From the NCBI GenBank assembly GCA_003584625.1, contig AP017647.1, forward strand, positions 1,226,603 to 1,290,602: a DNA stretch of 64,000 bases. The letters are read 5' to 3'. The translations under genes were made by a program, and so were the position numbers. This document shows positions 9,101-19,400 of the stretch, piece after piece. A model generated the notes under the pieces. It was not told where the DNA came from and did no database searches. It was given only the letters and a program-made list of their open reading frames with translations. Within the stretch, counting starts at the first letter, position 1; each line of letters begins with the position of its first letter. Origin of the DNA: Methanothermobacter sp. MT-2 (lineage in GTDB: Archaea > Methanobacteriota > Methanobacteria > Methanobacteriales > DSM-23052).

Positions 9101-9358
9101 TCACTTTTTTATGGTTTGGAAAAGTGCGAAGATGACCAGTAAATAGGCTATACTCCGGACTATTATAAGAGCCAATGAATTGCTGGGGTATCCTGCCAGC
9201 TGGGCCAAATGGGACACTCCAAAGAATCCGAAGGCTAATCCAATATAAAATAGGAGTGGATTTTCAAGTTTCCGGAACCCCCACCACCCCATTAACAAGA
9301 TTATTATACAAAATATCAGATTAATAACAAGTATTGGTTCGATTATCGCCACGTTCAT
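9101..9358 (-). CDS. Small integral membrane protein, unknown function
   Basis: An 85-residue protein made almost entirely of three hydrophobic helices (about 6-27, 34-53 and 62-82) separated by short loops. It carries a WWGFRKLENP cytoplasmic loop and a conserved-looking SHLAQLAG segment. No signal peptide or catalytic motif is visible. An ATG with GAGGTG-like bases upstream gives a plausible start. It stands alone between pus10 and the L21e promoter region. I cannot assign a family. Confidence 0.7.
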   Translation of the reverse strand: MNVAIIEPILVINLIFCIIILLMGWWGFRKLENPLLFYIGLAFGFFGVSHLAQLAGYPSNSLALIIVRSIAYLLVIFALFQTIKK

Positions 9359-9744
9359 TCACCTCTTATATTAATAGATAAATCCTATCTTATATTATTT
9401 GCGTTGACAATCTCGAAAACTTCCAATTTCGTTTCTTTCAGGAAAATTTCATAGGGTGCTCTGATGGTCCTAAAACAAGAAAAATATTATTTAAGGGCGA
9501 AAATTGTATAATCATACTGAGGGCTTTGACTCTCCACAATTTGATAATAGGTAAAGGTCAAAATTTGTCCATGTTCAGAAATTTTCAAAAGAGCATTTTT
9601 TTGGATATGATTCTTTATGAGTTAAGGGTAAAATTAGTTGCTTATAGTTATCATGGAGGGGAAAATATTTAGGTGAGAAGATAAATAAAATCAGTTTGCT
9701 TATATGATCATCCTAATTTTTTTCAAGATCATGGAGGTTTACAA
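9359..9744. promoter_or_regulatory. Intergenic region with the L21e operon promoter
   Basis: This gap of 386 bases is AT-rich and has no credible reading frame on either strand. The one clear signal is GCTTATATG at about 9697-9705, a good archaeal TATA box placed so that transcription would start near 9728, before the GGAGG at 9734-9738 of L21e. The minus-strand side must also hold the promoter of the 85-residue membrane gene. I see no RNA gene or repeat. Confidence 0.55.
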
Positions 9745-10032
9745 ATGAAAAGATCAAAAGGTTTCAGAAGCAAAACAAGATACAAGCTACAAAAGCCAAA
9801 AAGAGGTAGGGGAAATCCCATAACGAGAAAAATACAAAACTTCCAAGTGGATGACCTTGTACATATAATAATAGACCCTAGCATACACAGAGGGCAGCCA
9901 CATCCACGATTCCATGGTAAAACAGGGCGAGTAGTTGATAAGATGGGCAAATCTTATGTTGTTGTTATAAAAGATGGTAAAAAGGATAAAAAACTTATTA
10001 TAAGACCTGAACATCTCCAATTACAAGAGTGA
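9745..10032 (+). CDS. rpl21e: 50S ribosomal protein L21e (eL21)
   Basis: A 95-residue basic protein of the large subunit. The start [20 protein letters not shown] and the SH3-like core with [14 protein letters not shown] (about 51-64) are diagnostic. A GGAGG sits seven bases upstream of the ATG. It leads a plus-strand operon with Rpo4, DUF655 and RsmA, an arrangement conserved in euryarchaea. Confidence 0.96.
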   Translation: MKRSKGFRSKTRYKLQKPKRGRGNPITRKIQNFQVDDLVHIIIDPSIHRGQPHPRFHGKTGRVVDKMGKSYVVVIKDGKKDKKLIIRPEHLQLQE

Positions 10033-10035
10033 TCC

Positions 10036-10374
10036 ATGATGATAGGTAAAAAAGTCCTTGAAACAGAACCAGTTACCATGGCAGAAGTTAAAGTCATACT
10101 TGAAAAATTCGCAGAAGAACATGAGTTCACATATGAACAGAATCTAGCCCTTGAGCATGTCAAAAAATTCTCAAAAATAGACCATGAAAACGCCCTTAAA
10201 TTGATAGAAGAACTCACAGAATTGCCTAATATAAAAAAGAAGCATGCTGTGCGACTTGCGGATTTCATGCCCGAGGATATTGCGGATATTCGTTTAATCT
10301 TTGCCAAAGAGAGGATACCTATAAAAAATGAAGACTTCAAAAATATCCTAAAAATAATAGAAAAGTACAGATAA
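10036..10374 (+). CDS. rpo4: DNA-directed RNA polymerase subunit Rpo4 (F)
   Basis: A 112-residue subunit homologous to RPB4. It forms the stalk with Rpo7 and helps promoter opening and termination. The helical HRDC-like C-terminal half (LTELPNIKKKHAVRLADFMP, then EDIADIRLIFAKER) is characteristic. The start is three bases after the L21e stop, with two possible ATGs in tandem; either gives a normal N-terminus. Rpo7 is not in the window. Confidence 0.93.
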   Translation: MMIGKKVLETEPVTMAEVKVILEKFAEEHEFTYEQNLALEHVKKFSKIDHENALKLIEELTELPNIKKKHAVRLADFMPEDIADIRLIFAKERIPIKNEDFKNILKIIEKYR

Positions 10375-10392
10375 TTTTTTGAGTTGGGTCTC

Positions 10393-10983
10393 ATGGAAGA
10401 ATATGCCATTATCCTAGACTATCTCCCCCTAGGATACGTGGAAGAAGGCCTAGGCGGCTTCAAAAGAAAACCAGTAGCCCAGGCCATAGGTAAAGACAAC
10501 TTCACACTCCTAGAATTAACACCAAAACCCGGAGTAGACCTTGAAATCCACGAAGAAGTCTATATAGGGAAAGGTAAAAGAGATAAGATAGCTAGGATAA
10601 ACAGGCGACTACGCCACAACGAACTAACAGCAACAGCAAGGGTTGAACTACCCTATGTCATCGAAGAAATCATAAGATCAAAGGAGGAAAAATTCATCAA
10701 ATTCTTTAACGAAGCAGGACCCATAACCACGAGACTCCACCAACTAGAATTGTTGCCAGGTATCGGTAAAAAGCACATGTGGGACATCCTCAAAGCACGT
10801 GAAGAGAAAAAGTTCGAAAGCTTTGAGGATATTAAAAAGAGGGTTCCCATGCTAGCAGACCCAGTTAAATTACTAGTTAAAAGGGTCTTAATGGAATTGG
10901 ACGTTGACAAGGCAAAACGGGGTAAACGAAAATATGTACTTTTCACAAGGCCGCCTAGACGAAGAGAAAGGCCGAAAAAATAA
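10393..10983 (+). CDS. DUF655 family RNA-binding-like protein
   Basis: A roughly 196-residue DUF655 protein. An OB-like N-terminal part (EEYAIILDYLPLGYVEEG and KPVAQAIGKDNFTLLEL) is followed by a helix-hairpin-helix segment (LELLPGIGKKHMWDILKARE at about 116-135) and a very basic tail (TRPPRRRERPKK). The fold suggests nucleic-acid binding in translation or tRNA metabolism, but no activity is established. I prefer ATG 10393 over the upstream TTG at 10384. It lies between rpo4 and rsmA and its stop is one base from the rsmA start. Confidence 0.88.
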   Translation: MEEYAIILDYLPLGYVEEGLGGFKRKPVAQAIGKDNFTLLELTPKPGVDLEIHEEVYIGKGKRDKIARINRRLRHNELTATARVELPYVIEEIIRSKEEKFIKFFNEAGPITTRLHQLELLPGIGKKHMWDILKAREEKKFESFEDIKKRVPMLADPVKLLVKRVLMELDVDKAKRGKRKYVLFTRPPRRRERPKK

Positions 10984-10984
10984 A

Positions 10985-11818
10985 ATGAGACTTGATTCGC
11001 TAGCAACTGAAACCAAAAGAATCTTAAAAAAATATAATCTACAATTAAATAAGAGGTTAGGTCAACATTACCTCATCGATGATTCTAAAAGGCATGAAAT
11101 TTTATCATATGCCAATTTGAAGGATGATGACATTGTATTGGAGATCGGTCCAGGGATTGGAACTCTCACAATCCCCCTAGCCTCCAAAGCAGGGAAAGTT
11201 ATAGCAATCGAAAAGGATAAAAGGATCGCCAGCATATTAAAAAAGAGACTAAATGGTTATGATAATGTTGAGCTGATCATTGGCGACGCCCTGAAAATAA
11301 AATTCCCAGAATTTAACAAGATAGTATCCAACCTACCATATAAAATATCCTCACCCATAACCTTCAAGTTCCTTGAATATGATTTTGATTTCGGCATTTT
11401 AATGTATCAGCGAGAATTTGCAGAAAGAATGATAGCCAAACCAGGGACTAGGGACTATTCACGCCTTTCAGTGGCTTTATATTTCATGGCGGACATTGAG
11501 ATCATAGATTATATTCCAAGGTGGGCTTTTCTACCCCCACCAAAGGTTGAATCTGCTATTGTTAAATTAACTCCCAAGGGAAAAATTAATGGGATCTTTG
11601 AAAGGACTTGCAGAGCCCTATTCCAACATAAAAAGAAAAAGGCAAAGAATGCTCTCATCGAATCATTCCATGAAATCAGTAACAAAGCAGATCCAAAAGA
11701 AGTAGTTGAGTTCATAGATCCTATCTTATTGGAAAAGCGAGTTTTCACTTTGGATCCCCTGGAGATACTTAGAATTTCAAATGAACTTAAAGAGGCGATT
11801 TCCAGGGTATCATCATAG
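10985..11818 (+). CDS. rsmA: 16S rRNA dimethyladenosine transferase RsmA/KsgA
   Basis: A 277-residue methyltransferase that dimethylates two adjacent adenosines in the 3' hairpin of 16S rRNA. It begins MRLDSLATETKRILKKYN. Motifs follow in order: LGQHYLIDD, SAM-binding VLEIGPGIGTLTIPL, IGDALK, and catalytic SNLPYKISSPITFKFL. The C-terminal RNA-binding domain contains FLPPPKVESAIVKL. The frame is open further upstream inside DUF655, but ATG 10985 gives the family's normal N-terminus and is one base after the DUF655 stop. Confidence 0.96.
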   Translation: MRLDSLATETKRILKKYNLQLNKRLGQHYLIDDSKRHEILSYANLKDDDIVLEIGPGIGTLTIPLASKAGKVIAIEKDKRIASILKKRLNGYDNVELIIGDALKIKFPEFNKIVSNLPYKISSPITFKFLEYDFDFGILMYQREFAERMIAKPGTRDYSRLSVALYFMADIEIIDYIPRWAFLPPPKVESAIVKLTPKGKINGIFERTCRALFQHKKKKAKNALIESFHEISNKADPKEVVEFIDPILLEKRVFTLDPLEILRISNELKEAISRVSS

Positions 11819-11893
11819 GTTATGCTCTAATATTATAGTATCTCCCATTCTAATCCGCAAACTTTAAATAACATGTAAACTATTTTTTACATT

Positions 11894-12322
11894 ATGATAA
11901 TTGCAAGACCTGAATGGTTTGGAATAAGAAAATATGGTGGCTGGGGCATCAGCATCAAAACTTGGCAAGGTGCAGTTTACATTGCAGGAGTCATCAGTTT
12001 CCTCATTCTCATCCAATTAACCCCACTCAACACACAACAAAGACTAATCATAACAGGAGCCTGGCTGACCTTCATATTCATCGATCTTTCTGATGTCATG
12101 TGGAAAGTCAAAAAAGACGAAAGAGAATACATCCATGAAGCAGTAGCAGAAAGAAACGCGGCATGGGCCATGATGACCATCCTTGTAATTGGCATACTCA
12201 CAGAACTATTCTACAATGCAATGCACAAAAGAATATACGTTGATCCATTCATGGTAACAGCCCTAATAATAGGAGCCATCACAAAATCCATAACATACTA
12301 TAAACTAGAAAGAGAATCCTAG
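11894..12322 (+). CDS. DUF2178-like membrane protein
   Basis: A 142-residue membrane protein with four hydrophobic segments (about 24-43, 51-69, 93-111 and 119-137). Between the second and third lies [19 protein letters not shown], the charged motif of DUF2178-type proteins. These typically sit next to a very small XRE regulator, as here: the HTH gene begins eight bases later. A toxin-antitoxin or stress role has been suggested for such pairs but nothing in this sequence decides it. TATA-like sequence lies near 11863-11875. Confidence 0.7.
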   Translation: MIIARPEWFGIRKYGGWGISIKTWQGAVYIAGVISFLILIQLTPLNTQQRLIITGAWLTFIFIDLSDVMWKVKKDEREYIHEAVAERNAAWAMMTILVIGILTELFYNAMHKRIYVDPFMVTALIIGAITKSITYYKLERES

Positions 12323-12329
12323 AGAGCCT

Positions 12330-12533
12330 ATGAAAAACAATATACGTATTCTCAGGGAAAAATTGGGTTTCACACAAGAAAACCTTGCAGAGAAGGTTGG
12401 AGTGACAAGACAAACAATCATAGCACTTGAAAAGGGAAGATACAATCCATCCCTGGAGTTAGCTTATCGTATAACAAAGGCGCTTAAAAAAGAACACATA
12501 GAAGATGTTTTCATCCTCGAAGATCAGCCATGA
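12330..12533 (+). CDS. Small XRE-family transcriptional regulator
   Basis: A 67-residue protein that is little more than one helix-turn-helix. It starts [20 protein letters not shown], with the recognition helix in [17 protein letters not shown] and [11 protein letters not shown] following. This is the YozG/Cro-like minimal XRE type that pairs with DUF2178 membrane proteins. Its TGA overlaps the ATG of the methyltransferase (ATGA). It probably autoregulates the membrane gene upstream. Confidence 0.9.
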   Translation: MKNNIRILREKLGFTQENLAEKVGVTRQTIIALEKGRYNPSLELAYRITKALKKEHIEDVFILEDQP

Positions 12534-13117
12534 TAAAATACAAGAACCTTAAAATCCAAACATGCAAAAACGTTTACGCCCCTGCAGAGGATACATTTCT
12601 CCTCGCAGACAACCTCAAAGTCAAAGAAGGCGACGAAGTCCTCGAAATAGGCACTGGAACAGGCATAATAGCCATAATCGCCGCTAAAAAGGCCAATGTA
12701 ACAGCTACTGACATAAATCATTATGCTATCAAATGCGCAGAAAAAAATGCTAAAATTAACAATCTAAAAATAAGAATATTACATGGAGACCTTTTTGAAC
12801 CTGTGAAAGGTGAAAAATTCGATCTCATACTCTTTAACGCACCATATCTCCCAAGTTCAGATGAGGACCTAACTAGTGAAATCATCGACAAGGCATGGGA
12901 CGGGGGAAAAACCGGCAGAATCATAATCGACCGTTTTTTGAAAAAGGTGAAAACACACCTAAAAAAAGGTGGGAGAATACAAATAGTGCAATCATCACTC
13001 TCAAACATAAAAAAGACCATGAAAAAATTAGAAGAAATGGGATTTGATGTGGAAATCACAGCCTCTGAAAAATTCTTTTTTGAAGATATAGTAGTTATAA
13101 CAGCCAAATCACCATAA
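12530..13117 (+). CDS. HemK2/Mtq2-type protein glutamine methyltransferase
   Basis: A 195-residue class I SAM methyltransferase. Motif I is [16 protein letters not shown] (about 38-53). The catalytic tetrapeptide region FNAPYLPSS (about 103-111) corresponds to the NPPY of HemK/PrmC, with Ala for the first Pro, as is usual in archaeal HemK2 proteins. The expected substrate is the GGQ glutamine of release factor aRF1 (inference from family). The last nine bases overlap the convergent dapF gene. Confidence 0.85.
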   Translation: MIKYKNLKIQTCKNVYAPAEDTFLLADNLKVKEGDEVLEIGTGTGIIAIIAAKKANVTATDINHYAIKCAEKNAKINNLKIRILHGDLFEPVKGEKFDLILFNAPYLPSSDEDLTSEIIDKAWDGGKTGRIIIDRFLKKVKTHLKKGGRIQIVQSSLSNIKKTMKKLEEMGFDVEITASEKFFFEDIVVITAKSP

Positions 13118-13972
13118 AAATATACCATCAAATACTAGGACAGCATCACCCTCCATATAAGCGCCTATTCCACCACCTCCCTTATAAACTTGAATATTAA
13201 GTTCACCACCAGGAAGATGGACAAGAACTTTATCATCTAACTTACCAACCTTGTTACCTGCAATGACAGTCGCCGTGGCACCAGTCCCACAAGCCAGGGT
13301 AGGCCCAACACCACGCTCCCATGTAACCATCCTAACCTCTGATGAACTCAAAATCTCAACAAAATGCACATTTATCCTTTCAGGAAAAACAGGATGTTTC
13401 TCTATAAGGGGTCCGAGCCCCTCCAAGTCCACAGAATCAACATCATCTACAAATATAATAGCATGGGGATTACCCACACTAACCGCTGTAAGTTTTATAT
13501 CCTGGCCATTAACTTTAAGATATCCTTCTATAAACTCGTCTTTTGATGCTTTCATTGGTATTTTCTCTGTTTTGAATGTTGCAAGTCCCATGTCCACGCG
13601 TGCAGAGACTACCTGCCCCTCACTAATATTTAAATCCACAATTTTGAGACCTGCAAGGGTCTCCACCTTAAGTTTTTCTTTTCTTATAATGGCATTATCA
13701 TATACAAACTTGGAAAAGCATCTTATACCATTACCACACATCTCGGCTTCGCTTCCATCCGCATTAAATATCCTAAACCTTATATCACCATCCCCAGCTG
13801 GGGGTTCCACGAATATAACACCATCAGCTCCGATAGAAAATCTCCGCTGGCAAACCTCTGCTGCAAAATCTGGTTTCTCATCCTCAGTTATGCACTCTTT
13901 TCTGCTTTCATCTATGATTATATAATCGTTACCAAGGGCGTGCATTTTGGAAAATAGTATCATCTTTGACAT
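13109..13972 (-). CDS. dapF: Diaminopimelate epimerase
   Basis: A 287-residue PLP-independent epimerase converting LL- to meso-diaminopimelate in lysine biosynthesis. The two catalytic cysteines are in [11 protein letters not shown] (about 74-84) and [10 protein letters not shown] (about 226-235). [12 protein letters not shown] at the N-terminus is typical. A GGTGGAG site precedes ATG 13972. It lies directly downstream of lysA on the same strand. Methanobacteria have no meso-DAP peptidoglycan, so the product goes to lysine. Confidence 0.97.
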   Translation of the reverse strand: MSKMILFSKMHALGNDYIIIDESRKECITEDEKPDFAAEVCQRRFSIGADGVIFVEPPAGDGDIRFRIFNADGSEAEMCGNGIRCFSKFVYDNAIIRKEKLKVETLAGLKIVDLNISEGQVVSARVDMGLATFKTEKIPMKASKDEFIEGYLKVNGQDIKLTAVSVGNPHAIIFVDDVDSVDLEGLGPLIEKHPVFPERINVHFVEILSSSEVRMVTWERGVGPTLACGTGATATVIAGNKVGKLDDKVLVHLPGGELNIQVYKGGGGIGAYMEGDAVLVFDGIFLW

Positions 13973-13984
13973 TGTACTCCACCA

Positions 13985-15271
13985 TCATTTTTTTAGGAGT
14001 CTTGGCGGGATTATCTGACCATCTACAAGATCTGAGAAATCTTCCCTCTCCCTTATAATTTCAGTTTCACCATCCTTGACAAGGACTTCGGCTGGTCTTG
14101 GCCTTGAATTATACTGTGATGCCATGGAAAATGCATATGCACCAGCATTTAATATGGCTAGCAAGTCTCCTTCTTCAATTTTTGGAAGTTTCCGATCCCT
14201 TGCAAAAAGATCGCCTGATTCGCATAGATTACCGGCTATGTCAATTTTTTCCACTGGTTTTTCATCTGCTTTATTTGCCACGATTATATGATGGTATGAA
14301 CCATACATCGCGGGCCTTATGAGGGTGTTGAATCCCGCGTCAACACCAGCAAACTTCCTATAACTTTCTTTTATCGTGTTCACCCTTGTTAGGAGGTAGG
14401 CTGCGTCACCCACTATGTATCTTCCAGGTTCAAGATACATTGCAGGCTCCCCAAGTGAATATTCATCTAATTTTTCCATGAAAAGGCCTGTTATATTCTC
14501 TGCAAATTTATTGATGTCTAGTGGTTCCTCTTCTGGATGATATGGTATCCCAAGACCCCCTCCAAAGTCTATGAATTCAAATTTTGTCCCGGTTTCCTTT
14601 GAAACTTTACCTGCTACTTCCATGAGTTTTTCCACGGCTAACATGAATGGTTCAGGTTCGAGTATGCCTGAGCCTATGTGTGCATGGATTCCGATTGGTT
14701 GGAAGCCGAGTTCCTGGGCTAACCTGTAAACTTTGCTGGCTTTTTCTTCTCTTACACCGAATTTGCTGAGTTCTCCCCCGGTTATGCAATGTTCGTGGTG
14801 TCCGGCGCCTACCATGGGGTTTATCCTGATTGATATCTTAACATTTTCCGGATTTGTTATCTTTGAAAGTCTTAGAAGCTGTGATTCTGAGTCAATATTT
14901 ATCATAACCCTTGATTTGACTGCGAAGGATATTTCATCGTCTCTAAGATTATTCCCAGTGTATAGGATCTTCTCTGGTCTGAAACCTGCGAGTAGGGCCA
15001 TGTATATTTCCCCAGGGGAGACGGCGTCGATTCCGCTGCCCTCGTCTTCAAGTATTTTTAAAACTGTGAGGTTTGTGTTTGCCTTACATGCATATAATAT
15101 CTGGAAATTGGGATAATACCTGGTGAAGGCTTTATGGAGTCTCTGGTAGTTTTCTCTTATGCGCATTTCATCTATGACATAGAGTGGTGTGTCATAATTT
15201 CTTGCAAGTTTTACTGCATCTGCTCCACCAATGGATAAGTGGCCTTTATCATTAACCTTAACATTTAACAT
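13985..15271 (-). CDS. lysA: Diaminopimelate decarboxylase
   Basis: A 428-residue PLP enzyme that makes lysine from meso-DAP. The PLP lysine is in [15 protein letters not shown] (about 59-73). The glycine-rich [12 protein letters not shown] (about 221-232), [14 protein letters not shown] and the catalytic [10 protein letters not shown] (about 340-350) are all present. Length is typical. A GGGAGGT site precedes the ATG. It is transcribed into dapF (12-base gap) and is divergent from a NUDIX gene 39 bases away. Confidence 0.97.
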   Translation of the reverse strand: MLNVKVNDKGHLSIGGADAVKLARNYDTPLYVIDEMRIRENYQRLHKAFTRYYPNFQILYACKANTNLTVLKILEDEGSGIDAVSPGEIYMALLAGFRPEKILYTGNNLRDDEISFAVKSRVMINIDSESQLLRLSKITNPENVKISIRINPMVGAGHHEHCITGGELSKFGVREEKASKVYRLAQELGFQPIGIHAHIGSGILEPEPFMLAVEKLMEVAGKVSKETGTKFEFIDFGGGLGIPYHPEEEPLDINKFAENITGLFMEKLDEYSLGEPAMYLEPGRYIVGDAAYLLTRVNTIKESYRKFAGVDAGFNTLIRPAMYGSYHHIIVANKADEKPVEKIDIAGNLCESGDLFARDRKLPKIEEGDLLAILNAGAYAFSMASQYNSRPRPAEVLVKDGETEIIREREDFSDLVDGQIIPPRLLKK

Positions 15272-15310
15272 GATGAACCTCCCTTAGATATTTTTTGGAG
15301 TTTTGGGAAC

Positions 15311-15700
15311 ATGAAACCATTTATAGTAGTTGTGAGGGCGTTTATACTAGAAGATAATAGGATATTGTTACTTAAAAGGTCAGCGAATTCAGGGACGAAT
15401 CCAGGATTATGGGAGCTTCCAGGGGGTAAAATGTTAGATGGGGAAACACTTGACATGACATTGGAGAGGGAAGTTTATGAGGAAACTGGTCTTAGGGTAT
15501 GTCCTATAAAGGTTCTTGGCGCTTTTCAACAAGAGTTTCCATTTAAGGTTTCTGTGAATATTGTTTTTCATGTTAGAGTCAGGGGTGGTGTTTTAAGGTT
15601 AAGTGATGAGCATGATGCATATAAATGGGTGGATGAAATCGGCGATCTTAAGGTTTCTCCATGGCTTGCTGAGTTTAAGAGGTTTTATGGATTGAAGTGA
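15311..15700 (+). CDS. NUDIX hydrolase (MutT-like)
   Basis: A 129-residue NUDIX protein: [16 protein letters not shown] at the N-terminus, then the box [20 protein letters not shown] with TGL. The [11 protein letters not shown] strand and [13 protein letters not shown] near the C-terminus resemble MutT-like nucleotide sanitising enzymes. The substrate is unknown. Its last 26 bases overlap the 3' end of convergent argD, an unusually long tail-to-tail overlap. Confidence 0.9.
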   Translation: MKPFIVVVRAFILEDNRILLLKRSANSGTNPGLWELPGGKMLDGETLDMTLEREVYEETGLRVCPIKVLGAFQQEFPFKVSVNIVFHVRVRGGVLRLSDEHDAYKWVDEIGDLKVSPWLAEFKRFYGLK

Positions 15701-16859
15701 AGATATTATCTAGGACTTCGATGACCCTGTCTATTTCATCTTTTTTTATTATGAGTGGTGGCACGAGTCTTATAACATTGTTAGCTGTGCAATTTATAAG
15801 CACTCCCATTTTTCTTGCCTCGTCCACTATTTTATCGCACTTTATTGTGAGTTCAACACCCAACATTAAACCATAGCCTCTCACGTCCTTTATGATGTCA
15901 TGTTTGTCCATTAGATCTTCTAGGCGCCCTTTAAAGTATCCGCCTAATTTTTTGGCATTCTCTGGCAGGTTTTCAGTTATTATAACTTCGATGGCTGCTA
16001 TGGCTGCCGCGCAACCCAATGGATTGCCCCCGAATGTCGATCCGTGATCTCCTGCTTTGAATGCTGATGCAACATTCTCATTTGCTAATACAGCGCCTAT
16101 AGGATAGCCTCCACCCATAGCCTTAGCTACTGTTGTTATATCGGGTTGTATGCCGAAAAGTTCTGATGCGAACATCGCTCCGGTTCTGCCGAAGCCTGTC
16201 TGAACCTCGTCGAGGATGAATAGGACGTCGTTTTCTCGTGCAAGCGCCTGAACATCCTCCAAGTAGCCTTCTGGTGGGACTACGACTCCTCCTTCGCCTT
16301 GTATTGCCTCCAGGATGATGGCTGCGGTATCATCTGTTATGGCTTCTGCCATGGCTTGGATGTCACCATAGGGTACGTGTTTGAAACCTGGTGGTAGTGG
16401 TTTAAATGGTTCCTTGTATTTGTCTTGTCCTGTTGCTGTTACAGTTGCAAGTGTTCTCCCGTGGAATGAATTCTCAGCGGCTATTATCTCACCTTTACCT
16501 GTATATTTCCTTGCAAGTTTTATAGCGCCTTCATTGGCTTCCGCCCCGCTATTTGCAAAGAATACCTTGTCATGGGGTGAAATGGAGGTGAGTAATTTCG
16601 CCAATTCTACCTGTTCTTTGTTGTAGTATATGTTAGAGCAGTGTATGAGTCTTTGTGCTTGGTGGCAGATTGCAACTGCAACCTTTGGATGTGCATGTCC
16701 TATACTGTTCACAGCGACACCTGCAAAACAGTCCAAGTACTCTTTACCATCTATGTCCCAGACACGAGCCCCTTTACCATGTGAGAGGACGATAGGCTGG
16801 CGAGAATATGTTTGCATGATATACTTTTTTTCAAGTTCAATTATTTCATCAGTATCCAT
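15675..16859 (-). CDS. argD: Acetylornithine aminotransferase
   Basis: A PLP aminotransferase of subgroup II converting N-acetylglutamate semialdehyde to acetylornithine. [20 protein letters not shown] and [18 protein letters not shown] lie in the N-terminal half. [15 protein letters not shown] holds the cofactor Asp and [15 protein letters not shown] holds the PLP lysine. From ATG 16859 (GGTGAT just upstream) it has 394 residues, normal for ArgD. The frame is open to TTG 16898, inside the preceding gene. Confidence 0.94.
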   Translation of the reverse strand: MDTDEIIELEKKYIMQTYSRQPIVLSHGKGARVWDIDGKEYLDCFAGVAVNSIGHAHPKVAVAICHQAQRLIHCSNIYYNKEQVELAKLLTSISPHDKVFFANSGAEANEGAIKLARKYTGKGEIIAAENSFHGRTLATVTATGQDKYKEPFKPLPPGFKHVPYGDIQAMAEAITDDTAAIILEAIQGEGGVVVPPEGYLEDVQALARENDVLFILDEVQTGFGRTGAMFASELFGIQPDITTVAKAMGGGYPIGAVLANENVASAFKAGDHGSTFGGNPLGCAAAIAAIEVIITENLPENAKKLGGYFKGRLEDLMDKHDIIKDVRGYGLMLGVELTIKCDKIVDEARKMGVLINCTANNVIRLVPPLIIKKDEIDRVIEVLDNIFTSIHKTS

Positions 16860-16894
16860 AATATCACCAGTAACATCATCTATGGGGTTTTTTA

Positions 16895-17404
16895 TCAAGG
16901 GATTATCTTTTTGAAATAATCATAGAGTGGATGTTTCTTGTTGATGGTATCCAAGAGAATCCCTCGAATCTTGTAAGAAGGATAGGATCCCTCAGCTGTC
17001 TTGATAATATAACCTTTTTTTACATCTTCCACTTTAAGAATCTTGTCATTTATTATTACATTTTCACCCTTTTTAAATCCTGAGGATTTTTCTCTAACTA
17101 TTATAAATCCATTAAGTTCAGGTTTCTTCATGATAAAGATTTTAGCTTCAAATCCCCTCTCATGAATCCTCTGGAGGATCCTATGGAGGAATTCCTCACC
17201 CCTTTCTTTTAGTATATAAGATTTTATGGTATCATCGAGGGCTTCTTTCATTCTAATCCATGCATCAGCCTCTCTGCACCCTATCCTGTCACGTGTGACG
17301 CGTTGAGGGCACCTCCAACAATATTTTTCATCCAGAGACTTGAGAAGTTTCTGATAGGATTCAACACACCTAGATTTGAACTCTTGGATAGTCTCTTTTA
17401 TCAT
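16895..17404 (-). CDS. Uncharacterised Cys-containing protein linked to Ogg
   Basis: A 169-residue protein I cannot assign. The N-terminal half is helical with a compact cysteine group, [15 protein letters not shown] (about 29-43), suggesting a metal or Fe-S site together with Cys13. The C-terminal half is beta-rich ([20 protein letters not shown]), like a small SH3 or KOW-type barrel. The start codon overlaps the stop of the glycosylase gene by one base, so the two are co-translated. A role in base-excision repair or nucleic-acid binding is a guess from context. Confidence 0.75.
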   Translation of the reverse strand: MIKETIQEFKSRCVESYQKLLKSLDEKYCWRCPQRVTRDRIGCREADAWIRMKEALDDTIKSYILKERGEEFLHRILQRIHERGFEAKIFIMKKPELNGFIIVREKSSGFKKGENVIINDKILKVEDVKKGYIIKTAEGSYPSYKIRGILLDTINKKHPLYDYFKKIIP

Positions 17405-18270
17405 CAGACACCCCCAAAGATCCCAGACTTCCTTGCATAATCATAAAGATATAATTGCACATAACCTGCATATTCACCAAACTCCTCCCTTGCAAAATCC
17501 CTCAAATGCTTATCATCGACGCTGAAAAAGTGCTCCATTATCTTTTTTATCCATACATCAACAGGGAATGCTTCAAGTTTCCTGAAACCATAAAGTAGTA
17601 TGCAATCTGCAACTTTCGGCCCGATGCCTGGAAACTTCAAAAGTAGATGGAAAGCCTCATCATAATCCATAACATCCAATTTTGTCCTAGTTATCCTCCT
17701 AGATGTTTTTTTGATATATTTTGCACGATATCCTACACCAGCCAAACGCAGACTATCATCATCCAAATTGGCCAGAACATCAGGGGCTGGGAAACTATAA
17801 AATGTACCCTTGGAGAATGTATATTTTTGACCCCACAATCTTTTCATGTTATCTATTGCCTTGGTCCAACGCTTTATTGAACAATTCGCCGATGTTATAG
17901 ATGATATAATGCACTCAAAGATGTCTTTGGCCAGGAAGAGTCTAAGCCCCCTTGAGTAATCCACTATAGAATCAAGTGGTGGATAAGAATTTAAAAAATC
18001 ATAAAATCCCTCAATATCGAATTTAAGATCGAATATATGATTTAGCTTTTCTTTAACCTCTGATAAAGGTACTTTTTCTGGGGATTCTATTTTAACGTGG
18101 AGTTTATTATCTTCTTGTTTTATTGTTACAAGAGAAGGTTTGTTATCTATTATTAAAAGTTCACTGTAATATTTTCCATTTTTGTGCCATGGGGGTTGGG
18201 ATGTCTGGCCACTGTACATTGTAGCTTCAAGATCAAATTCCCTTGCCTTGATGTTGAAGGCCTTCTGCAT
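17404..18270 (-). CDS. ogg: 8-oxoguanine DNA glycosylase, AlkA/Ogg HhH-GPD type
   Basis: A bifunctional DNA glycosylase/lyase of the HhH-GPD superfamily. The C-terminal half has the helix-hairpin-helix LLKFPGIGPKVADCILLYGF (about 206-225 from ATG 18270) with the catalytic lysine, followed by AFPVDVWIKK with the catalytic aspartate. The N-terminal domain (YYSELLIIDNKPSL...) is the TBP-like domain of Ogg1 proteins. I prefer ATG 18270 (288 residues). The frame is open to TTG 18342, but those extra 24 codons derive from a 63-base duplication shared with the end of hisF. Confidence 0.88.
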   Translation of the reverse strand: MQKAFNIKAREFDLEATMYSGQTSQPPWHKNGKYYSELLIIDNKPSLVTIKQEDNKLHVKIESPEKVPLSEVKEKLNHIFDLKFDIEGFYDFLNSYPPLDSIVDYSRGLRLFLAKDIFECIISSITSANCSIKRWTKAIDNMKRLWGQKYTFSKGTFYSFPAPDVLANLDDDSLRLAGVGYRAKYIKKTSRRITRTKLDVMDYDEAFHLLLKFPGIGPKVADCILLYGFRKLEAFPVDVWIKKIMEHFFSVDDKHLRDFAREEFGEYAGYVQLYLYDYARKSGIFGGV

Positions 18271-18272
18271 CC

Positions 18273-18366
18273 CAACCAAATCCTTTATAGTCTCACTGGT
18301 ATCTTCAAATGCTTTTATGAGGTTCTTTCCCCCTTCAACCAAATCTTTTATAGTCTCACTGGTATC
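18273..18366. repeat. 31-bp near-perfect direct repeat at the hisF/ogg junction
   Basis: Two copies of a 31-bp sequence, at 18273-18303 and 18336-18366, differ at one base and are offset by exactly 63 bp, or 21 codons. The distal copy contains the last codons and stop of hisF. The proximal copy lies in the 5' extension of the ogg frame. The pattern indicates a local tandem duplication of the gene junction; the unit between the copies is the hisF tail plus the original intergenic bases. Confidence 0.9.
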
Positions 18367-19172
18367 CCCTTATCCTTTAAGTACCTTTTCACGGTAGGGA
18401 TTGGATATTCGTTAAAGTGGAATATGCTCGCGGCCAATGCAGCGTCAGCTTTACCAGTTGTAAAAGCCTCATACATATGTTCGGGTTCGCCGACTCCGCC
18501 TGATGCTATAACTGGGATGTCAACATTCTCGCTTACAGCCCTTGTCAGGGGAATGTCATAGCCTTTCTTGGTGCCGTCGCGATCCATGGATGTTAAGAGT
18601 ATTTCACCCGCGCCTCTCTCTTGGCATTCAATAGCCCATTCTATCGCATCAATTCCGGTGAATTCGCGGCCGCCATAAATGCTGCATTCATACCAGCAGT
18701 AACCATCTTCTACTTCTACTATGAAGCGTTCATCAGATTCTCTGGGATTTTCAAGGTATCTTCTTTTTGCGTCGATGGCAACGACACAAGCCTGGGATCC
18801 CACGATCTCTGATGCTTCATTAATCAGTTCAGGATTTTTTATGGCGGCTGTGTTCACTGAACATTTATCTGCGCCAGCTTTGAGCATTTTAACGAAATCT
18901 TCAGGCTTCCTTATACCTCCTCCTACGCATATGGGTACAAAGACATTCTCTGTAGTTGCTTCTACTACATGAATCATTGTTTCCCTTCTCTCATGGGAAG
19001 CTGTTATATCCAAGAATACTATTTCATCAGCTCCATCCTCATAATAACGGTTTGCGAGTTCCACAGGATCCCCTGCATATTTTATCTGTTTGAATTCAAC
19101 GCCTTTCACAACCCTTCCATGGGGTACTTGTAAGTCGCAGTCAAGACAAGGTATTATCCTTTTTGTAAGCAT
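18348..19172 (-). CDS. hisF: Imidazole glycerol phosphate synthase subunit HisF
   Basis: A 274-residue TIM-barrel cyclase that, with glutaminase HisH, forms IGP and AICAR in histidine biosynthesis. RIIPCLDCD carries the catalytic Asp near the N-terminus; the second catalytic Asp lies in [13 protein letters not shown] (about 190-202). [12 protein letters not shown] is the phosphate-binding strand. An insert near 140-165 is typical of archaeal HisF. TATATAAATAGGG lies upstream at about 19200-19213, and GGTGAT precedes the ATG. hisH is not adjacent. Confidence 0.97.
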   Translation of the reverse strand: MLTKRIIPCLDCDLQVPHGRVVKGVEFKQIKYAGDPVELANRYYEDGADEIVFLDITASHERRETMIHVVEATTENVFVPICVGGGIRKPEDFVKMLKAGADKCSVNTAAIKNPELINEASEIVGSQACVVAIDAKRRYLENPRESDERFIVEVEDGYCWYECSIYGGREFTGIDAIEWAIECQERGAGEILLTSMDRDGTKKGYDIPLTRAVSENVDIPVIASGGVGEPEHMYEAFTTGKADAALAASIFHFNEYPIPTVKRYLKDKGIPVRL

Positions 19173-19400
19173 CTTATCACCCTTATATCATCTTATGTTC
19201 CCTATTTATATATCCCCTAATTTGGGTTAATATTATGGGCTTTCTAATATTGGATGTTAAATCTACATTAATAATAATGATTCTATAGAAAGTTATGGAA
19301 GGATTATTTTTTTTGGGAAAAATTGGATCGAAAATTATTAGAAATGTGAGTTTCTTTTTTTGATTTTATCTGTGCTGAATTTCACTTCAAATCGAAAAAA

